Below are positions 6,735 through 10,592 of a stretch of DNA of 10,592 nt, piece after piece. A model generated the notes under the pieces. The model was not told the origin of the DNA. It worked only from the letters and a program-made list of their open reading frames with translations, and ran no database searches. Made by a program: the position numbers and the translations under genes. The stretch's first letter is position 1, and each line of letters starts with the position of its first letter. Source of the DNA: Sulfurimonas sp. (GTDB lineage: Bacteria > Campylobacterota > Campylobacteria > Campylobacterales > Sulfurimonadaceae); NCBI GenBank assembly GCA_027858865.1, contig JAQIBW010000235.1:1-10592 (forward strand), given 5' to 3'.

Positions 6735-8066
6735 TTGAAAATATTACACTTTAGCGATACTCACTTAGGGTATAACGACTTAGACATTTTAAACGGTGAA
6801 AACATCAACCAAAGAGAAGCGGACTTTTACGATGCTTTCTCTCAGGTGGTTGAACAAATCACACTAACTAAACCCGACTACATCATCCATACAGGTGACC
6901 TTTTTCACCGAGCAAGCCCAAGTAACCGTGCCATAACATTTGCTCTAGAACAGTTTAAAATCATAGATGCACTGAACATTCCGTTCATACTTATAGCAGG
7001 AAATCACTCAACTCCTAGAACAAACCTAAGCTCTCCCATACTAAAGATATTTGAGAATTTTAAAAACATATATGTCTCTTACGAGCAAAAGTATAAAAAA
7101 ATAGAGTTTGACGACATAGTCTTTCACACCCTACCCCATATGAATGACGATTCCAAAGCCTTGGAGCAGATAGAACTTTGTGAGAAAAACATAGATGCAA
7201 AGAAAAAGAACATTATGATGATGCATTGTTCAGTTGGAGCGCATTATCTGATGCAAGAATTTGGCGAGTGGGTTTACCCTATAGACAAAGAGTATATATT
7301 TAAAATGATGGACTATGTGGCACTTGGTCACTGGCACGGATTTGGAGCTGTATCTATCGGAAGTGGGACTTCAGTCCCGCCTAATGTATACTACAGCGGT
7401 TCAACAGAAAGAACAAGCCTAAATGACAAACGAAACAAAAAAGGCTTCATAGAACTAACACTAGGAAGTAAGGATATCTCCGGAAGTGGGACTTCAGTCC
7501 TGCAAAGAGGCGAGGCTAAAGCCTCACTTCCAGGTGTTGATGCAGGAAGTGGGACTTCAGTCCCGCAAAGAGGCGAGGTTGAAACCTCACTTCCGGGTGT
7601 TGATGAAGGAAGTGGGACTTCAGTCCCGCAGTTAACAGGCGAGGTTGAAGCCTCACTTCCATGTACTTTAGAGGTAAACTATAAAGAGATAAACATACGA
7701 CCTATTATCAGCAAAGAAATCGACTGTGAAAATTATGAAAGTTCTTTGGCATCTGTAGATGCATCTGACACTAAAGAGGCAATAGTAGAAGTAAGACTAA
7801 AAAACCTTACAGCCCTGCAATCTATAGACATTCAAAACTCAGACATCAAAGACTTATTTGCAGATGCTATGAGCGTGAGTATAAAAAGAGATTTCAAGAG
7901 AGATGCTAACGAGACTGACGTTCAAGACGTGGAAGCTCTAAGTCTTCAAGAGTTTTTTTTAGAGCATATTAAAGAAGAAACAGATGAAAAAGAGTACGAG
8001 AGACTAAAAGGCAAAGTACAAGAGCTGTTTGCTTCGTATGAAGAGGTGCAAGATGATACTCTCTAA
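6735..8066 (+). CDS. sbcD: SbcD/Mre11-type nuclease subunit carrying in-frame palindromic repeat insertions
   Basis: SbcD is the Mn-dependent nuclease of the SbcCD (Mre11-Rad50) complex, which trims DNA ends and opens hairpins during repair and replication. All phosphoesterase blocks are present in this 443-residue protein: DTH (D8, H10), GDLFH (54-58), GNH (89-91), H164 in MMHCS and GHWH (198-201). The usual Asp after GNH is Ser92. Residues about 311-400 fit the capping domain, and the acidic, helical C-terminus fits the region that binds the Rad50 coiled-coil base. The oddity is an extra Gly/Ser/Thr-rich segment at about 250-309, encoded by three palindromic repeats, plus an eight-residue insertion at 209-216 just after GHWH. 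Both fall in expected surface loops and no motif is lost, so the enzyme is probably active. The TTG start gives the canonical MKILHFSDTH N-terminus; an in-frame TAA lies at 6720. The 3' end overlaps sbcC. Confidence 0.95.
   Translation: MKILHFSDTHLGYNDLDILNGENINQREADFYDAFSQVVEQITLTKPDYIIHTGDLFHRASPSNRAITFALEQFKIIDALNIPFILIAGNHSTPRTNLSSPILKIFENFKNIYVSYEQKYKKIEFDDIVFHTLPHMNDDSKALEQIELCEKNIDAKKKNIMMMHCSVGAHYLMQEFGEWVYPIDKEYIFKMMDYVALGHWHGFGAVSIGSGTSVPPNVYYSGSTERTSLNDKRNKKGFIELTLGSKDISGSGTSVLQRGEAKASLPGVDAGSGTSVPQRGEVETSLPGVDEGSGTSVPQLTGEVEASLPCTLEVNYKEINIRPIISKEIDCENYESSLASVDASDTKEAIVEVRLKNLTALQSIDIQNSDIKDLFADAMSVSIKRDFKRDANETDVQDVEALSLQEFFLEHIKEETDEKEYERLKGKVQELFASYEEVQDDTL
7359..7380 (+). repeat. 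Solitary REP-like palindrome unit inside sbcD
   Basis: This is the 22-nt left half of the element found three times further downstream, without its right half. It begins GGAAGTG and contains GGGACTTCAGTCCC, extended by a G-C and a T.G pair to an eight-pair imperfect stem with a TC loop. It starts on a codon boundary and encodes GSGTSVP plus the first base of the next Pro codon, directly after motif V of the nuclease. Apart from one base in the first downstream copy, it is identical to the left halves of the others. Confidence 0.8.
7482..7531 (+). repeat. BIME-like inverted pair of REP-like units, copy 1
   Basis: The 50-bp element is bounded by GGAAGTG and CACTTCC. The left unit is the same palindrome as at 7359, except that one stem C has become T (a wobble pair). 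The right unit, read on the - strand, has the same architecture with different stem bases: GAGGCT, AA loop, AGCCTC. Between them lies AAAGA. The element encodes GSGTSVLQ then RGEAKASLP in the sbcD frame. A 13-bp spacer separates it from copy 2. Confidence 0.85.
7545..7594 (+). repeat. BIME-like inverted pair of REP-like units, copy 2
   Basis: This 50-bp copy starts exactly 63 bp after copy 1. The left unit is identical to the solitary unit at 7359. The right stem reads GAGGTT / AACCTC, a full compensatory change from copy 1 (C-G became T-A). It encodes GSGTSVPQ then RGEVETSLP. The following 13-bp spacer differs from the first by only a few bases (encoding GVDE versus GVDA), so the repeating unit is the full 63 bp. 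Confidence 0.85.
7608..7660 (+). repeat. BIME-like inverted pair of REP-like units, copy 3
   Basis: This 53-bp copy starts exactly 63 bp after copy 2. The left unit is unchanged. The middle is three bases longer (GCAGTTAACAGGC), giving QLTGEVEASLP. The right stem reads GAGGTT / AGCCTC, with a T.G wobble at the position where copy 1 has C-G and copy 2 has T-A, so it is a plausible intermediate state. The three-base difference keeps the reading frame. Confidence 0.85.
8042..8046 (+). promoter_or_regulatory. Shine-Dalgarno AGAGG that selects the sbcC start at 8053
   Basis: AGAGG lies six bases before ATG at 8053, inside the end of sbcD. Earlier in-frame starts (TTG 8029, ATG 8038) would add a basic tail (MLRMKRCK) not expected in Rad50, whose N-terminus normally begins within a few residues of the first beta-strand. 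Confidence 0.65.
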
Positions 8067-10422
8067 ACTCCACCTTGAAAACTTTAAAAAGTACACGGCT
8101 TATGACATAGAGTTTGGAGAAGGACTCATAGGTATTATCGGCAAAAATGGAAGTGGAAAATCTACAATATTTGAAGCCATTCTTTTTGCTTTATATGGAG
8201 AGTTTAAAAACAGAGGAAACAAAGACATCATCCGTAATGCCAACGCATCTACAAAAGATGCAGTGGTCGTAGAACTCGACTTTGAGTTTGAAAGTGTAGA
8301 GTACAAAGTCCTAAGAGAGTTCCGCGGAAAAGCTCTAAGTGCAAATGCAAAACTCTACAAAAACGGTGAACTTACAACTACGGGAGCAAAAGAAGTCACC
8401 ACCGCCATAGTAAAACTTACAGGCATGAGTAAAGATGCATTTATGCACACACTCTTTGCATCTCAAAAAGAGCTGACAAGCCTAAGCACTCTTAGAAATG
8501 AAGACCGCAAAAAGATGATACGCCGTCTTTTAGGACTTGAAAAGATAGACTTTGTAGAAAAAGAACTTGTAGAGAAAAGTCGTAACTTAAAACGCGAAAT
8601 AGATGCATTTAAAGAAGTGCTTCTAGGCGATGAAGAGATAAATGCAAAAAAAGAGCAGATAAAACAAAACGAAGAGAAGAAAAACGCTCTGAAAAAAGAT
8701 GAGCAAAACAAGACCAAAGAGCTTGTAACTTTGAAAGACAAAGAGCAAGCTATAAAAAAAGAGCTTGATGTTTTCACAAAGACCAAAGAGCAAAAACAAA
8801 AACTATTGGCTGGTCTGGAACTTCTAAAAAACTCTAAAAGCCTAGAGATGCTAAACCAAGCAAAACTCATAGCTGAAAACCATCAGCTTGAAGATAAACA
8901 AGAGGAACTAAAAACTCTTGCATCTGTAAAAAAAGAGTACCTCAGTCTGCAAGAAGATTTGAAAACTCAAGAGAAGTTAAAAGAGTATCACTTAAAAAAA
9001 GAGGGACTTACTAAAGAGCAAGTACAACTAAGAGAACAGTATAAAAAAGCCAAATCTGATATACAAGGACTAGAAAAAGAGTGTGAAATGTTCGAGCAGT
9101 ACAGTTTTGATGCAAAGAACTTAGAACAAGACCTATCCATTCGTCAAGATGCCATCGAAGTAAAACACACCATAGAGCAAGAACTACTCCTAGAAATGAA
9201 AGCCCAGCAGAGAACAATAGACGAAACAAATGCAAAGATAGCTGGCATCAAAGAACTAGGCAAAGGTTCAGCATGTCCAACTTGCACAAGACCGCTTTTA
9301 GAAGAGTACGACAATGTCATAAACTCACTAAACGAAATAGTCCAAGGCACTCACCAAAAGAAGATAAATGACTATAACACTCAGCTCAAAAATGTACAAG
9401 AACAAAAAGCAAAACTTCTTGAAGAGAAAAAAGTAAAAGACAAAGAATATCAAGAGCTTACTAAACAACTAAACATCATAGTCTCAAAACAAAACGACCT
9501 ATCTCGTGCAAAAGAGCACTTCACACTCGTAGAGCAAAAAGGCATGAAAAACAAAGAAGAGCTAGAAGCACTTCAGCAGTTTAGCTACGATGAAAAACTT
9601 CATGCAAATGTACGAACTAAGTACGATGAACTTACTCCAAAGTACAAACATGCAGTGAGCCTAGAGACAGAACTAAAAAGACTAGATGCAGTAAAAAAAG
9701 ACTTAGCAAATGTAACTAAAAACATAGAAGAACTAAAGAAAAAATACCAAGACAAAGAACAAGAGTACAACAAAGTTATCTACGATGAAGATGCTCACAA
9801 GCAAAAGCTCACACAGCATGACGAAGCACTAAAAACAGTAGATGCACAAACAACTACACTAAACGAAATAAAAGTAGCCATAGCATCTATACTCGGAGAG
9901 ATAAAGAGCATTCAAAACTCTTTGGATAACAACGACAAACAACTAAAAAAAGTACAAACAAAAAAAGATGACCTAAGAGACTACGAGAAGATCAAAACAA
10001 GCCTAGCAGAGTTCAAGACAAAACTAAACGCAAAAGTAGCTCCTCGCATCTCGAGCCTTGCATCTGAGATGTACTCTCAAATAACAAAAGGCAAATACCA
10101 ACACATAGAGGTAAGCAACGACTTCGACTTTTTCATCTACGATGAGGGCAAAAAGTACCCCATAGAACGTTTCAGCGGTGGAGAAGTAGACCTAGCAAAC
10201 TTAGTACTTCGCATCGCCATCTCAAAAACATTGACAGAACTAAGCGGTGCAAGTTCCATAGGTTTCTTGGCATTTGATGAAGTTTTCGGAAGTCAAGACG
10301 AGAGCCGACGCATGGAGATACTAGAAGCGTTTCACACCATCAAAGAGCAATACAGACAAATATTTCTCATATCTCATGAGATGGAGATTAAAGAGATGTT
10401 TGAGCGGGTTGTGGAACTTTAA
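8053..10422 (+). CDS. sbcC: SbcC/Rad50-type ATPase of the SbcCD complex
   Basis: From ATG 8053 the protein has 789 residues. It is an ABC-type SMC-like ATPase: Walker A GKNGSGKST (30-38), Q-loop Q138, signature FSGGE (707-711), Walker B FLAFDE (D742, E743) and switch H775. Between the two ATPase halves, residues about 168-640 are Lys/Glu-rich heptad coiled coil. It is broken at the middle by the zinc hook CPTC (C408, C411), where two molecules join through one zinc ion. ATP-driven clamping brings DNA to the SbcD nuclease. The length is well below E. coli SbcC (about 1048) and somewhat short for Rad50, meaning shorter arms. The first 14 nt overlap sbcD, which couples equimolar synthesis. A longer start at TTG 8029 (797 residues) is possible but less likely. 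The ATPase appears complete and functional. Confidence 0.96.
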   Translation: MILSKLHLENFKKYTAYDIEFGEGLIGIIGKNGSGKSTIFEAILFALYGEFKNRGNKDIIRNANASTKDAVVVELDFEFESVEYKVLREFRGKALSANAKLYKNGELTTTGAKEVTTAIVKLTGMSKDAFMHTLFASQKELTSLSTLRNEDRKKMIRRLLGLEKIDFVEKELVEKSRNLKREIDAFKEVLLGDEEINAKKEQIKQNEEKKNALKKDEQNKTKELVTLKDKEQAIKKELDVFTKTKEQKQKLLAGLELLKNSKSLEMLNQAKLIAENHQLEDKQEELKTLASVKKEYLSLQEDLKTQEKLKEYHLKKEGLTKEQVQLREQYKKAKSDIQGLEKECEMFEQYSFDAKNLEQDLSIRQDAIEVKHTIEQELLLEMKAQQRTIDETNAKIAGIKELGKGSACPTCTRPLLEEYDNVINSLNEIVQGTHQKKINDYNTQLKNVQEQKAKLLEEKKVKDKEYQELTKQLNIIVSKQNDLSRAKEHFTLVEQKGMKNKEELEALQQFSYDEKLHANVRTKYDELTPKYKHAVSLETELKRLDAVKKDLANVTKNIEELKKKYQDKEQEYNKVIYDEDAHKQKLTQHDEALKTVDAQTTTLNEIKVAIASILGEIKSIQNSLDNNDKQLKKVQTKKDDLRDYEKIKTSLAEFKTKLNAKVAPRISSLASEMYSQITKGKYQHIEVSNDFDFFIYDEGKKYPIERFSGGEVDLANLVLRIAISKTLTELSGASSIGFLAFDEVFGSQDESRRMEILEAFHTIKEQYRQIFLISHEMEIKEMFERVVEL

Positions 10423-10445
10423 AATTATTCTAAAGGGATTAGTAT

Positions 10446-10592
10446 ATGTCAATAGTAAATTCAATTCAACTTAAAAATGTTGCAACATATGAGAATGAGT
10501 CTATTTCTCTTGAAAAAGTTAATTTCTTTTATGGACAAAATGGAAGTGGTAAAACAACTATTTCAAGACTTTTTCTAAAAAATGGCAATTTT
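10446..10592 (+). CDS. AAA_13-like P-loop ATPase, 3'-truncated by the window end
   Basis: Only the first 49 residues are present. They begin MSIVNSIQLKNVATYENES and contain FFYGQNGSGKTTISRLF (28-44), with a Walker A GQNGSGKTT (31-39). The hydrophobic strand, the FFYGxNGSGKTTISRL context and the early P-loop are typical of the AAA_13 family of SMC/Rad50-like ATPases. That family includes RloC and PrrC anticodon nucleases and many uncharacterised defence-associated ATPases. AAGGGA (10433-10438) lies seven bases before the ATG. The gene starts 23 nt after sbcC with no terminator between, so it may be in the same transcript. It is not a duplicated SbcC N-terminus, since the residues around the P-loop differ. 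The nuclease domain that would decide its function lies outside the window. Confidence 0.75.
   Translation, partial: MSIVNSIQLKNVATYENESISLEKVNFFYGQNGSGKTTISRLFLKNGNF

Noticed and set aside
7482..7660. Regularly spaced palindromic repeats as a CRISPR array
   Set aside because: The spacers are only 13 bp and nearly identical to each other, the repeats contain two hairpins each, and the whole block is an open part of sbcD.
7359..7660. Repeats as evidence that sbcD is a pseudogene
   Set aside because: The frame stays open through all copies, every phosphoesterase motif is intact and sbcC remains overlapped and complete.
8463..8870. 135-residue open frame on the - strand
   Set aside because: It is Ser/Phe-rich, the typical antisense shadow of the Lys/Glu-rich SbcC coiled coil, with no recognisable motif.

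Overview
The window is AT-rich and densely coded, with every gene on the + strand. It looks like a chromosomal segment from a Campylobacterota (epsilonproteobacterial) species, perhaps Sulfurimonas-like. The grounds are a short 433-residue GlmU, a CZB-type chemoreceptor, codon choice and the SbcCD style. This is inferred from gene character and was not searched. Both ends cut genes.

Layout. (1) Bases 2-3097 form one tightly overlapping block: a 5'-truncated PAP2 membrane phosphatase, a membrane-anchored purple-acid-phosphatase-type metallophosphoesterase (TTG start inside the previous gene), and glmU (ATGA overlap). GlmU makes UDP-GlcNAc for peptidoglycan and LPS, and the two phosphatases probably act on lipid or periplasmic phosphate esters. 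(2) Bases 3198-6688 hold two chemoreceptors of different design. The first has a membrane hairpin, no periplasmic sensor and a C-terminal zinc-binding CZB domain. The second has a large periplasmic Cache-type sensor, a HAMP domain and a much longer signalling hairpin. (3) Bases 6735-10422 encode the SbcD/Mre11 nuclease and the SbcC/Rad50 ATPase, overlapping by 14 nt. Together they should form the complex that trims DNA ends and cleaves hairpins. (4) From 10446 to the window end is the start of an AAA_13-like ATPase, a family that includes RloC/PrrC-type anticodon nucleases.

The most unusual feature lies inside sbcD. Three near-tandem 50-53 bp elements at a 63-bp period, plus one solitary half-element, are made of REP-like imperfect palindromes arranged as inverted pairs (BIME-like). 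All four are in the same reading frame and keep the ORF open, adding a Gly/Ser/Thr-rich segment to the nuclease. Their stems show compensatory base changes between copies, and both unit types keep the same G.T mismatch. The pattern resembles REP/RAYT elements that have settled in a gene, or Rickettsia-type palindromic elements that add protein segments, and it sits in a nuclease whose known substrates are DNA hairpins.

A second notable feature is a perfect 11-bp inverted repeat between the second chemoreceptor and sbcD. Its 3' arm contains the sbcD Shine-Dalgarno sequence, just before a TTG start.
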